Source of the DNA: Seriola aureovittata
Taxonomy: Eukaryota; Chordata; Actinopteri; Carangiformes; Carangidae
Assembly: GCF_021018895.1 (NCBI RefSeq)
Contig: NC_079368.1
Location: 6,260,001-6,324,000 of the forward strand
Direction: 5' to 3'
Length of the DNA: 64,000 nucleotides
The position numbers and the translations under genes are program-made. Positions within the stretch are counted from its first letter, which is position 1; the number at the start of each line of letters is the position of its first letter. The notes beneath the pieces are model-generated. The model was not told the origin of the DNA. It did not search any database and saw nothing but the letters and a program-made list of their open reading frames with translations. Shown here in pieces: positions 51,056 to 63,160 of this stretch.

Positions 51056-53073
51056 ATACAGGTGTTTTTACAAAATTTCATCAGTCATCAATTTTAAATT
51101 CTACTAACAAAAGAACACTGGCTGCACTCAGGGAGGAACCTCTTCTACATTGGAGGTGGTTACTAACTGATCAATATCCAATCGTACGACCAGTGTCACC
51201 AGTTAAAAACTCTTCACACGTGCTCTGACCTGTTGACAAATATTGTCAGCCAAAAAATGCTGCATATCCACAGTTAACTGTCTTGGCCTTAACTGTCAGC
51301 CTTCTGGATTGTGTTGTAACTGAGCCATCTTGAAAGTGCTACAGCTCCACTGGACCTTGAATCCACTCTGTCCCCAAGAGGGGCGCATCACACTCCGTAG
51401 CAGGTAGACTGTGATAACCAGACCTGGATGCATCTGTCCCTCACACTCACCTCGTCCTATTGCTAAATAACTCCACTGGCTCCGCTGTCACTGAAGGCCG
51501 TCTGACTGGAGAATTGCAGACAGCGACTCCCCTCCCTCCCTCAGCTCTCCGCCCATACAGAAACCAATTTGCTGCCCAGTGAATTCTGCTGTGGCCGATA
51601 ATTGGCTATTTTGTCCGCGGCTATAAATTCATCTTCAAAATTAATGAGGTTGATGAAAATTAATCGTTGTCTGCAGAGGTACAGGTCTGATGCAGTTCAT
51701 GTTGTGCCTGACAAGGTGTTGCATAGAGGTTCATTCCCCCTTGATCAGCAACGTTCGACAGTCTGAATTACATGGGGAACAGGAGGAGGGAAAAAAGAAA
51801 CACCACTCCGCTCATTCCTGTTTCTGATGGCTTTAATTTTTGACACCAACCCTCTTAATTGTAATATGTTTTTTTATTTTCCCATCTAGGCCATAATTTT
51901 AATTTTAATCAGGAGCGAGCAAAGGCATGTAACAATATCAAGAAGCCACAACGAACCATTAACCCTCGCTACAGAGGAGGCTGCCAAGAGCAAACGCACA
52001 AACCACATATCCGTTGTTCAACACGCCATCCTCATTAACTTGGTTGAAACAAATAGAAATTTTCACTGTCCTTGTTTCTTGATTACTCCCTGACTGTGAG
52101 CTACATAACAAAGCCTTTTTCAGGAGTGCCAAGGTTTATTTCCATGTTTGGAGTAATTACTGAGTAATTTACGTTTGTTTCTGAAGCAGTTTTGCCTTGG
52201 CTCCGCATAGTTAAAAATAAAGAGCTCATTTGCTTGATTCGCATTAGCTAAAGCTCATGTATACCCTTCAAATAGCAAGCTCACGTCCGTCCTCTTGATT
52301 CACAGTGGTAGACCATGGCAGAATCATATCATGGGCCCTAACTCTGGGATTCAAGGGGACTGCAGGGGCCAGGGCTGAATGTCATACCCCTGCATGTGCT
52401 CATAATAAATGCCATTTGTGAAATAACATTTTCTGCCTTCCAGAGAGAGAATAGTGTCAGGAGGCTTTTGTTCATATCTGGATATTCAAATTTTATTTAC
52501 AGTATCATCATATTTTATTCTGTTCTGTTCTGGCTGTCAGCGCTGAGAGGAGAGCACGGTGAATGCTACAGCTTCCCAGCCTTGACATGCCCAGCTGCCT
52601 TGTACTAACACAGCTTTTTAGGTGATTTGCAAGGGCTGCAAAGGGAACCATCACACAGGTTTCAAACATTCTTTGATGTATGCTCAAGTTCACAAGGCGT
52701 TAAACAGTCACGCAAGGGGAAGTGAGAGGAGGCGAGGGACCTGCGTTTCAGAGGAGCCTCTGAAATATGCTGAAGCGGGGTAAACAGAGCTAAAAGAGAA
52801 TTGCTAAAACTGCGAGAGTGAGTGTGTGACTGTGTGTACACGTAGAAATACTTGTGGGAATTCTACATGTTGGGATACACCATAGATTCGTATGTGTTTG
52901 CACATGTTTGGATAATCACGATTGTAGTGAAAAGTGTTTAGAGCGACCACAGGCAGTTAGACACAGGAGTCAACTGTTTACCAAGCTTTTAAAAATGGAG
53001 GGAAAGGCAGCAGGCGTCAAACTGTCCACTTTACGGTACTGTAAAAAGGTTTCACAACCTCTGCGGCATTCAA

Positions 53074-53079
53074 TTTATT
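53074..53079 (-). terminator. Candidate intronic poly(A) signal AATAAA
   Basis: It lies 195 nt downstream of the in-frame stop at 53274-53276 of the extra exon. About 17 nt further on is GGTTGTGAAACCTTTTTAC, a possible U/GU-rich downstream element. AATAAA is frequent by chance, so usage is unproven. Confidence 0.3.
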
Positions 53080-53342
53080 GAGAGCTTAAATGGACACGGT
53101 GGCCGGAGGTTAGTGGGAGAGGATGAGGTAGTAATTCAGGTTTTTAAGCAGCCTGTGATTGTGAACCCTGCGATTCATTTTCCAGCGAAGATGACAGGAG
53201 TAGAAATTGTTAGTTTCTCCACAATGACAGCGAAGTCAAAGTGGATAAATGTGGGCCTCTTTAAAACGTGACATTAAAGGGAAAATGCAGGCAGGGGGAG
53301 GGAGAGCACAGCAATGATCACACAGGCATCCGCATCCTTTAC

Positions 53343-53486
53343 TGGGTCTGTCTCGGACGCGGTGGGACTCGACACGGAGACCGGGGTGGGGGTCCGGGTG
53401 GCAGGCCTGGACTCCACCAACAAGTTGTCAGTCACCGTCACGGGGTGGTAGGTGCAGCGGGTGATGGTTTTGACCACTTTGGTAAC
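53343..53486 (-). CDS. arvcf: Candidate extra arvcf exon (duplicate-like, alternative)
   Basis: This 144-nt block follows a good acceptor (CTCATCCCTCCAACTCCAG). It opens in phase 0, the phase left by the exon at 56496-56654. Its first nine codons spell VTKVVKTIT, against VTKMVKTVT in the neighbouring exon. Seven of the nine residues agree, and five of those seven codons differ only by synonymous changes, as expected for protein-level selection. A Pro/Thr/Ser-rich stretch follows (HPVTVTDNLLVES, then RPATRTPTPVSVSS). A donor CCA|GTAAAG at the end would give a symmetric 48-codon cassette, but its -1 and +5 bases are poor. Without that donor the frame runs 22 codons further to a stop at 53274-53276, with AATAAA downstream. 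It may be a cassette or mutually exclusive exon, an alternative last exon, or a decayed exon. I do not recall such an exon in mammals. Confidence 0.5.
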
Positions 53487-56400
53487 CTGGAGTTGGAGGG
53501 ATGAGTGGGTAGAGCTCTCAGCAAAATGCTTTAGATTACATATTGCTTGTAAGTATATGCGCCCCTGTTGTTTCAGCTCTGTAATGGCTTGTGGGTAATG
53601 ACACAGCCCCTGCATATACCGAAGCTACATGGAGCTGTGTGCAATTTGAGAGAGGTTAGAGTGTTCTTGCTGTGCTCCAGAAACTATTTTTAAAATCAGC
53701 TTGCAAAGTCTGTCTGAAATAAAAATAAAGTAATGCACTCAGAGTCGAAAAGTTTATGTTCTTTCTCCTTTTCTGTTCAACAGTGACACTTCATTTCTCA
53801 CAACAGTTGTACCTGATGGAACTACCACTTGGCATTTTTTTTGAGAAGTTATTAACTAACTCCTGCCCACTGAAGGCTGGCTCCCCAGTGTGTGCAGGGT
53901 AGTGAAAGTGCTTTTTATTTGTTTGTGTGGTCTGCCTCGACTCTCATTAGCTCACATCCAGAGGAAAGAGGAGGAATGGTGCTTTTATTGGCCGAACTCA
54001 GCTCTTCCTCCGACACGACTGGTGTTCCATTCAGTGTGTCTGCCAGCAGGAAAAAGAGGGCTGGATGATTGCCAAAGGGAAGCATGGCATGCTGGGACAG
54101 GAGGACGGTCGTGGATCTAATTGAGCGTGTGCATGTGCTCGTACACACACACACACACACACGCACGTGCGCACAGTGAAGTGGTCCAGTTCCCTTTGAG
54201 ATGCATTGATTGCAAACATAAATAGAAGCAGCAGTTAATCTGCTAATGAAAGGCCATTCATACTATAGTTGTTTTCTGATCGTACATAAAAACCTCACAC
54301 TTTGATTGAAACTTACCTTGACCCCCCCGCACAAACACACAACTGAGTGCACAACATGACTCCAGTCCGTCTTATGCAGTAGCTCAGTCATGGTGCCAGT
54401 TTTTATGTTCCTTTCCCAGTATCCTAACTAGTAATATAGCTGATACTAAATCAGCTCCAAACATGTTTACCACCGAAAAAACTTTTTTTGCCTGCAAATC
54501 TGGAAGATGGGAGAAGCTTGAGTGTTTCATCTTCCAGCAGTCAGATGGGGGATAACCATCAAGGGAAAGGAGTGCGTTAGCATTAGACAGTATGGCAAGA
54601 CTTTGGTTCAAAAGAACAGATAAGCACATAAATAAAACTGTGAGTTGCTGCGAAACAACGAGAGAGACATAAAGGGAGAGGGGGGGGGGAAACAACACAT
54701 TAAAGTGAGTCAGAGAGAGGAGAGACAGAGAGGGGGAAAGTGAGGGAGACACGTGGAGGGGCTTCTTTTGTGTAAATTCTCAGCTGGGTCTGGATCCATT
54801 TGCCGCCGCAGAGATGTTGGCTACCAGAAGTTCACCCCGAACATTAATCTGCTTTTCTCCCCAAAGTGGCTTCCCTCCTCCCAGCAGGGCGGCAGGGCCT
54901 TTCGAAAGAGTGTCCTTCCTCTTCCCTTCCTCAGCAGCAAAGCCCCTGATTAGCGCAATGTTTCAGTGTAATATTTTACTGCATGCGTTTGTGCATGTTA
55001 CTCCAAAGATATTCTGTGTGTGAATGCATGAAATCATGTGAGTGTGTGTGGCCAATCCCCTTGCAGTAAACAGGCTGGAGGGCAATGGGTCCTCCCTGAT
55101 GAGGGATTAGACCAGGCTTTTTAATTACAGTCTCACAGTCCCTGGAGTAGGAGCTCCACACAGCGCTCTCCAATCCAGCAGCAGCCGACTGTACTATAGC
55201 CACGTTTACATTCGAATCCCCAGCAAGATGTTGCAATATAAGGTTATCATTGAGGTTATGTCTCCAAATGCAGAGGCAAAGGAAGAGTTTCCAACCCCCA
55301 CACCTCACCTCTCAGATGGTGTAGACTTGCTGGATTTTTTAAAAGGGACAAAGAGTGATGAATGAGAGTGCTGCTGTACATGTGTAAAGATGACTGTGGT
55401 GATTCTGGTTTCCGTTTAAAACAAAGAACCAAACAACACAAAGCTACAGCAATAAAAGCTAACTTTTTTCAAAGTCTCTGACATTGTATTTCCTGTGACA
55501 GCGATTAATAGTGTAGCTTCATGATTTAATTGTTAAATTACGCTACGATTAAAGACACTATCTCATATCATAACACTCCTGGGGGGATGTAAAATGTGTT
55601 ATTGGTGCTGAGCAGTGCTATTTTGCACCTCCAATAACGTTAATGAGGGATGTTGAAAGATAAAATTTCCAGGAGAGAATGAAAAAAAGAGAGACAGAAA
55701 GAAAAGACCATGCAGAAGAAATGAGAAAGTAGAGAATGACTCTCATCCCAGGAGGTGGAAGCAGCAAGCGGTGACTTTAAATACTTTAAATTACAGACTG
55801 GAGCATTATTGGGCTTGTGATGAAGCAGACTGTGTAGCACACTGCTGCTGTAGCCTCTATGGGCACACATATAAAATGGTGGCGTGGTGGGAGAAGCCAT
55901 AGTGGTATAAAAGTCCACTCACCTTCACGTTAGTTGACAAATCCTTACAGAAAAACAGCAGAACATAGCAGAGGACGAATCAACAAAGGCGTTTTTAAGA
56001 AGCACAAAACCAGGAGAACACCAGGGGAGACGGCTCATAATAACACAACAATCAAATAAATAAAGCCATGAGAGGGAGATGAAACCACTTTGGGCTGTAG
56101 GATTATGGGATTTAGAGTTCTTAAGGATGGAAGTCTGGGAGTGCAGGTGCGGTACTGTGCAGTTTGGAAGCAGTGATCTATAAGCATCATTCAAAGCAAT
56201 ATTGAAATGGATCAAAAGGACTTTTGCAGCTAAGAGCTCATTGGGATCTCTGTGCCACAACGACAACACTACAGGGGAAATATCAGTTCTGTACAGTATG
56301 TTAACATATGGACCATCAGTTCTACCTGACATTTTTTAACGGTTAACATTGTCTAACATCAGTGTAATATGAACACAGCTCTATGTACGTATGTACTCTT

Positions 56401-56495
56401 TTTTCTGGCATGTATTCATCACTTTTCTGTCACTCACTTTACTGTATCAGTCTGTCTATGCACTGCACTACGCTGAGTGCACCTCTGCCTCTTAC
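53487..56495 (-). other. arvcf: arvcf intronic sequence, upstream of the extra exon
   Basis: This 3.0-kb interval contains a CA run at 54142-54175 and a G10 run at about 54680-54689. A GA-rich stretch at about 54700-54755 is followed by unique-looking sequence. I see no exon in it. Confidence 0.8.
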
Positions 56496-56654
56496 CTTGG
56501 TTTCTGTGCGCCGTGTGGTGCCGTCATCAGAGGTGACCACTGAGACGTGGGAGGTGGGGGTGCCAGGGTCTTCCTCTATGGTGACCGTCTCCTCCACCAC
56601 CTCCTGTGGCTCCTGCATCATGGCCAGGGATGTGGCGTTACTGGGGCTCTGCTC
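56496..56654 (-). CDS. arvcf: arvcf exon, N-terminal region after the coiled coil
   Basis: This 159-nt exon has acceptor CTCTTATCTGTGCAG and donor ACCAAG|GTAAGA, phase 0 at both ends, 53 codons. It starts EQSPSNATSLAMMQEP and continues with VVEETVTIEEDPGTPTSHVS, then VVTSDDGTTRRTETK. Human ARVCF reads VLEETVTVEEDPGTPTSHVS and IVTSEDGTTRRTETK, so the identity of the gene is clear from this exon alone. In the protein it links the N-terminal coiled coil, encoded outside the window, to the long regulatory region. Being symmetric, it could be skipped in frame, although there is no sign that it is. Confidence 0.97.
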
Positions 56655-57429
56655 CTGCACAGATAAGAGGGGAAATAAAGTTATACAAACAGGATTTACT
56701 ATTGGCTTGATTTTCACATTCAATTGTTAAGACAGGTAGGAAAAGAAAAGCACAATTTCCAGGTAATCTTCCATTAGATATATGACAAGATGAAACTTTA
56801 ATTGGGCCACTGCAGCAACAAATGATATTAGAATCCAGCAGAGAAAAATAGAGCATGAATAAGACGTTGCAAACGAAGGGTATTAAATATAATGCCACCC
56901 ATAATTTGCAATGAGACACTTGAGCATCAGCTTGAGGGATAGAACGTGTGAAACACAGAACATGAATAATAAAGTGTGGAAAATAACTGCACTAAAATAT
57001 ACTGAGATGAATGCAGTGTTTCTAATATAAAAAGGGGCATGAAAATAACTGCAAAAATAATAATGGCTCCTATATGACTAGTGACAATATTTAGAAAATA
57101 CATCACTATTATACATTGTTTACCATACACATATACAGTATAACAAGACGAAGTCAAAACCTAGTATATGGCTGGACAGCATGTGGCAAAGTGCAACATT
57201 GGGGACATAGTTGAAATCTGTAGAACTGTGGGAACGCTTTTAACAACTGACATCCTGTCCTATTTGCATTCATCCTAGAGTCAGCTGTTTCTCTGTGGTC
57301 ACATGTACAGTATTTTACAGCTGAGTTCCCAATGAAGCTGTTTTCATTTCCATTTTTTTCTGTTTCTTCTGTCAGATAATAGAAAAGGTTTGAAATAGAG
57401 ACAGAAACATGGTTCATTACGACTACATG

Positions 57430-57800
57430 TTAACTGCCAAGCTGCCGCTTTGCTGCTAAAGTCCTGATTTTATAACAACATAGTCTGACAAAATCACCAA
57501 ACACAAAAGTTAAAGACAAAAGGCTGTGCTGTGATGTCAGATATATTTACTGTAAAATGTTCACTCAGACAGAAATTTAGAGTGGCAGAATATCTTTCTT
57601 GTTTTGTCTTTCACACAGCGCACAATCTCTGTCTGGGTAACAAACTGCAGCTCCGCCTCTCTGCCACTCACTGAACAGAGCAGACACAGAGAGATGTGTG
57701 CCAAAAGACATTTGTCCAAAAAGCCACTAGATTTGTCACTAGGAAGCTGTTTTGAAAAAAGTCTCTAAATTTAGCGACAAATGCAGTAAGTTGGCAACAC
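57430..57800 (+). repeat. Unnamed dispersed repeat, copy 2 (~370 bp)
   Basis: This is the partner of 4195-4530, slightly longer. It has an added segment around 57665-57710 and ends in CTAAATTTAGCGACAAATGC then AGTTGGCAACACTGC, a tail I associate with repeats in fish introns. The two copies lie in introns at opposite ends of the window. Confidence 0.75.
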
Positions 57801-60544
57801 TGCAGGCTGTAAACGAGCCCCTAATACAAACTGCCTGTGCCAATTCATTTTGAAAGGGCAACAGCAAATGGGGAAACTCCAGCACTCCAACACAGGCGGT
57901 CAGTAAGTCAGTCAGTCAGTCAGTCAAAGACATTTGTATTCACAGGGCTGGCCCCTCTGTTGCAGTCCAGCCAAAAAATGATTCATTTTGTCAAAAATAT
58001 GCAATTCATCCAAGTAGATATTTACATTAGTTTTGTACAGGTCAAGCAGATTTTCATGCACATTGTCCAACTTTTCAAAAAGAAATGTTAAATATAGAAA
58101 AAAGCAGTATTGGTACTCCCAGTCCAGGTACTGTCAGAGCCACTCAGGTGCTCATCATCCCAGCATCTCCTGAGGTTGCGTTTAGACAATCCTCTCAGAC
58201 AGAACAGTGGATATTGGGCCGTTCTTGCAAATGGTTAAGGTTCGGCAACTAAAACTTAAAAAAGGTTGTAGAAAATCTGTGACAGTGGGCAAGAGCACAA
58301 CTTGTTAAGGTAGGGGAAAATCTTGTTTATGGTCCAAGAAACCGAGCTCTCTGGAGTAAAAGTGGGACACAATATATAAACCCCTCCAGCACCGCCCTGA
58401 TCCCCACAGCCTTACTTCCTCTCGCCTTGCTCCATAACATGACTATGTTCCACAGAGCAAAGCTTAAAAACAGCCCTGAAAATAATGCATCTGTAAGCAC
58501 ACGCGCTCTTGACAGCACCCATATAGTATACAAGCAGGAAACTATAAATATATATATAATATATAAATATAGATTTTTTTGTTTCTAGTCCTGACAGTCC
58601 ATGATTTATTTGGCCCTAATATTATATCCAAACACTGCAATGCAGGGTAGCTAGCAACTCTTCACCTCTTGAGACTTCAAATTGAGTTAAAGCTTCTTTC
58701 AAGGCAAGCAGAAGCCTGGAGGACTGTTTTTGATTCATATTTCATTGGGAGACCATGAATTTGAAGAAAACGTGTCCATGGGCTAAGGATGAAAGTGAGT
58801 ATATAGTCCCCCGTACCCCACCTGACCCTGCATGAATGCATGAGAAAAATGTGTTTCTCGCTGCATTTCCTGCTGATGTGAAACGATATGAAGTCAGTGG
58901 TCGGAGGTGCAACGCCTTGGCATGGCCCACCGCTGTGCATGAGTGTGACAAAATTACAGCTCTCGTGATGGAGAGAGGAAGGAAAGCATATGAGGCAATC
59001 ACTGATAACCAAAAGACCATGGAGCCAAGCAAGGGAGAGGAAATCAAAGGTAATGGAGAGGGCGGAGAGGGACACAGCGGGAACAGAACAGTGTATTGGG
59101 AAAAGAGAAACAGGGAGTTGTAGAACCATACCATAAGTATGACCATACATATTTTTTTCAGGTTGTTTGACATCACTTTTATTGTGTGCACTTACTGTTT
59201 CTTTACCTGTCTAGAGGACATGTCATTTTATTCATAGATATGACAAAACAACAACCAAATTTATGTGTAAAATGCAAATTTTTTACTTTAAATTGACTTT
59301 AAATGACCCCTTTTAATCTTAATCAAAAGATAAAAGAGACAATGAAAAACATTATTTTAACTATTAACCTCTGTTAACCTCATCATTTTTAACTATTTGC
59401 AAATTCACTTCACATAGAAAAATGTGAGGTGCCCCTTATCCACAAAAACAATTTTTGTCTGACCAATCACACCCAGCTGCAGCATGACACAGAGTGAGGG
59501 CCGAGGAGACAGCGAGGAGCAAAAGTTTTTTTTAGTCTCCACTGTGTTTTCTTGAAACACTACAAGTGGCGCCTTAGACTTGCTTGTTTTCTTCACATCT
59601 TTGAAGACACTAACGACTGAACAATTCTCCATTGATTGGCCGGCTCCTCTCAGGCTTCAAAGCTCCTCACAGTCCTCATTGATCTCCAGTCCTTCTTGCT
59701 GATCAGTCAAAAGTTTGCACTTTTTATGCTGAGGATATTTCCCCCTAATCCCACGACTCTCCAGCCTCTCCATGTTCCTGCTGGGAAAAAAGACCTGGGC
59801 TCTTGTTTTTGTATGTGTGCCTCATCTCCTTCAGCAGCACAAAGAAAATGAAAACATTCTCTATTTACCTGCCGCACTCTATCCACTAACTTAGAGTCAA
59901 TTAGCCCTCTGAACTGAGCTGAGTTAGGTCATTACACTTGGAGAAAGTCCCATTATTGGGGTTAATGACTGGGAAGACTATCTGCTGCATAGAAAGAGGC
60001 GCATTTATTTACACACAACCGTTGCTGAGCTGAGGAAAAGATATTCTTTACCACTGACCTCAGGCTAAACAACACGACTCTGCAGCAAAGGGCCTTATAA
60101 TGGTATTCAGAAAAGGTCAGTGCTCATTATTTGTCTCCAATCAACAACCTTGTTCTGTTCGATTATTTATGTGAGTTACCTTTGTGACTCTGTGTACACC
60201 TTATTTAGACGAGTCTGTGAGTTTGTACAGCATCCATTTAAAATGTCCAATGTTTACAATGCCAAGGGAGAAAACGAGTTCACAGAAATGCAAGGTCCAC
60301 TGAAAATATAAAGTCAGAATGTGCGAGGTCGTTCCAGGTCTCTGGTCACTCATTGGCCACCTGTTGCGACTTGACAGATAATACAGCTGCTTCTTAAGTT
60401 GTTCTGTTTTGTTTTTACAGCACACTTTTACACCACATGAAACATGCAGCCCTGCTCCACCCTGTCATACTGCTGCAGATAGCATTCTTCCATTGAAACA
60501 CAAAGACGCATCTCTCCTCGGCATTGAATTAAGAGAATTAAGCC

Positions 60545-60572
60545 GTGTGTGTGTGTGTGTGTGTGTGTGTGT
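60545..60572. repeat. (TG)n microsatellite
   Basis: It is a perfect TG run of about 14 units in the upstream intron. Confidence 0.97.
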
Positions 60573-62619
60573 CCATGTGCTTCTAATTGCACGTGTGGCA
60601 TGATTTATCCGTTCCTCTTCAGTACAGATACTGTTTACCTCCTCGGCTCTCTGCGAATGAAATCTGGACAAATTAACTGCATTCCTATGACGTTTCATTC
60701 CTTTGAAGTCTCATTGGGTGAACCCAGACATGACACCGTCGTCCAAACAGGAATATAAAATAACAGCAGCAACAGCCTACACTTGTTTAACGTAGCACTT
60801 GGCGAAGCATTGGACAGAGAGGAGGGAGGGATCCTCGGAGGCTCGCTGACAAACTGGCTTCTTGATCCAAACTTAATGCGGTGCCTCTCGTTCACTTTCC
60901 GCCGCTCTCTCCCTCTCGTCTCTGCGTGCACTAAGTGAGAGTGTGGAGTTGAACTTGACGTTACAGCCCCCTAAATAAATGATTAAAAGCCGTCTGGCCA
61001 TGAGCTAGCAGGGCTGTTTGCCAGTCCGGGGGGAATACGAGGCTGATTCGAGGAGTCGAGGAGACTCAGGAAAGCATATCCTTTAGTCAAGGGCAGGAGA
61101 AGTGGAGCACAGTGGGTTAATGGCTGATTTCAGAGCGATGAATGATAAAGTGGCAGGAGGGTACGGCAGAGAATGTGATAAGGGAGGGGGAGGAAGTTTG
61201 CACATGCAGATCTTGTGGTAATGGTTTGTATTAGCCGGTAGAATAGTGGTAACCTCTAAGTTGGATGAAGGAGCTTATGATCTGATGGTTGCAGAGTAAA
61301 ATTCTCCAATCAGCTGGATCAGAGAAACAAGGGAAAAGTCCCTCTCAGCTAAAAACGACGCCAGGATTCATTGAGCAGAGCACTTCAGTGCACCTGTTCC
61401 CGGGAACAACTGTGGATGTATTGACCAGAATGCCATGAAAATGTGAAAGCATGTGTCAGCAAGAGTCAAACCTTGATAAAGAGGATCAAAACATATTAAG
61501 AATACCTGGTAAAGAATCAAAACGCAAGATTTTATAAACCCAGGCAAGCCAATACACCTTAGCGTTCCTGAGCCCAAGTAAATAACAAAGCAACAAGAAT
61601 GTTTCTCTTGCTGCCTAGCCTAAAAAGCCTTGCCAAGAGCTGGACCCAACTTCTGATGAAGGCTTGCGAGAGCTTTGCCTGTTAAATCTCCGCTGTTCGT
61701 CCAGTGATAGCAGAGAGGCTGTGGTGTTGAACAGACAGGGATTTGACTCTGAAGGAGGCCGGAGGATTTGTGCAACCTGCACTTTATTCAGCTTTGACTG
61801 GCAGTATCATGAAGAGAGTTTGGTGGATAATGAAACCTCATCTTCCTGATCAGTGCCTCCACACAGGCTGACTCCTGAATGGATTAGGCTTGGAGTGTGC
61901 TCGTACAAAGGAAAGAAGATTTCATAACCCTGTTTGCTACATTACAGGGAACTACAGGAAAGCATTGTGTATGTCTGACCAGGAAAGAGACTTAAGAACT
62001 CGAGCTCTTAGCAATGTCCAACACGATCAATGCCTCCAAAAAACAATGCCCTTGATGAGAGTCCTAAAGCAATCTCCCGTGGATTATATTTCATTACAAT
62101 AGATCATGCAGGGACACACAGCTCCTTAAAAGCGACTAATCTCGACTGTAATGGATCGCTGTGCTCTGAAAAGCAAAGAAGGAGGAGTAAGTGGAATACA
62201 AAAGCGAGAGATGAAGTGATACAGCGGTGTCAATTAGCATCAGGCCTGTTATCTCCCATCAATCCACACCCATTCATCATCTGTGTTCAATAAACTGCTC
62301 GGATGTTGTCTGAGGATGGAGAGATAGAGTAAAATGATGGAAAAGGACAGAGCGTACGCTGATAAGGGGCTTTCCTTCCCCTCGGACAGAATCACAACAA
62401 GAAAACTTCAGTTGGAGTTAAGAGAATGAGTCATCACTGCAGGAAGCGTCCAAGGTGTATGGTTTAGATAGCACATGGATTTTACTGATGTTGCAGTGAT
62501 AGTGTTAATACTAAAAGAGTAATGTGGAGGAATAATTTATATTTTCTGAACTTCTGTCCATCAGAAAACTTTTCAAACGTTAGATACTGACACACTGAGC
62601 AAGTTAATTCTGTCATTAT

Positions 62620-62995
62620 ATTAAAGTGGCTATTCGTAAGTTTTCTCTGCCGCTGAATGTGGTTTCTTGCCGGGAGCAGGGGTCGGCGATTGTCGCTTGA
62701 CAAGAGGTTCAGCCATCTTTGTCTTTATAATACAAGAGGTTATAATACTCCCTCTGAGCAGCGCTACATGTCCAGGCCAGACTGGAGGCCACACTGAGTC
62801 GCTTTCAGAAAGTGACGAGACATTAGCATGCATTGGCGTTGCTTTCCACCACTGCTGACAGCTCTTGAGTGAGTGAAGGAATCAAATTTGATGCCGAACT
62901 CGCAACGTCTCTTCTACACCGGTAAGTAAACAGCTGTTAATGCTAACGCTGGCTCTGTAGCAATAGTGAAACTTACAAATAGCTCCATAAATTGA
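62620..62995. repeat. Teleost interspersed repeat
   Basis: Landmarks include AAGTGGCTATTCGTAAGTTT, TCGCTTTCAGAAAGTGACGA, TCTTCTACACCGGTAAGTAA and AACAGCTGTTAATGCTAACG with GGCTCTGTAGCAATAGTGAA. I recognise the last block as typical of a common fish repeat. It is directly followed by the SINE at 63013. Confidence 0.5.
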
Positions 62996-63012
62996 CAAAA
63001 AGAGTGATCCTA

Positions 63013-63160
63013 GCAGCCCAGTGGTCAAGATGCACGCTGTACAACCACGACGTCCTCAGTCGATCCCAACAGGGGACCTTAGTTCTAATTCCTACCCCTT
63101 TCTCGCTTCCCCATGTTTCCTGTCTGTGTCTACACTGTCACAGAAAGATAAAGAAGAAAA
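63013..63160 (+). repeat. tRNA-type teleost SINE, forward copy
   Basis: It has a head AGCAGCCCAGTGGTCAAGAT, then GTACAACCACGACGTCCTC with a B-box-like AGTCGATCCC, then a TC-rich body and TGTTTCCTGTCTGTGTCTAC with an A-rich tail. It is the same family as the reverse copy at 50881-51055. Confidence 0.65.

Larger units (their letters stand above)
50595..53342 (-). other. arvcf: arvcf intronic sequence, downstream of the extra exon
   Basis: If the block at 53343-53486 is not spliced in, this is part of a single 5.9-kb intron. It holds a reverse-oriented SINE copy at 50881-51055. A repeat-poor stretch at about 51550-51720 contains CCGATAATTGG, AAAATTAATGAGG and AAAATTAATCG, which look like a conserved regulatory block. 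An AATAAA on the minus strand is at 53074-53079. Confidence 0.75.

Noticed and set aside
43348..56654. Assignment to ctnnd1 (p120 catenin) instead of arvcf
   Set aside because: Several diagnostic stretches ([62 protein letters not shown]) match ARVCF and differ from p120.
58677..59191. Overlapping minus-strand frames of 157 and 149 codons plus a 95-codon plus-strand frame
   Set aside because: Three overlapping frames in one place argue for stop-poor sequence and not a gene. Hydrophobic stretches are irregular and no family is recognised.
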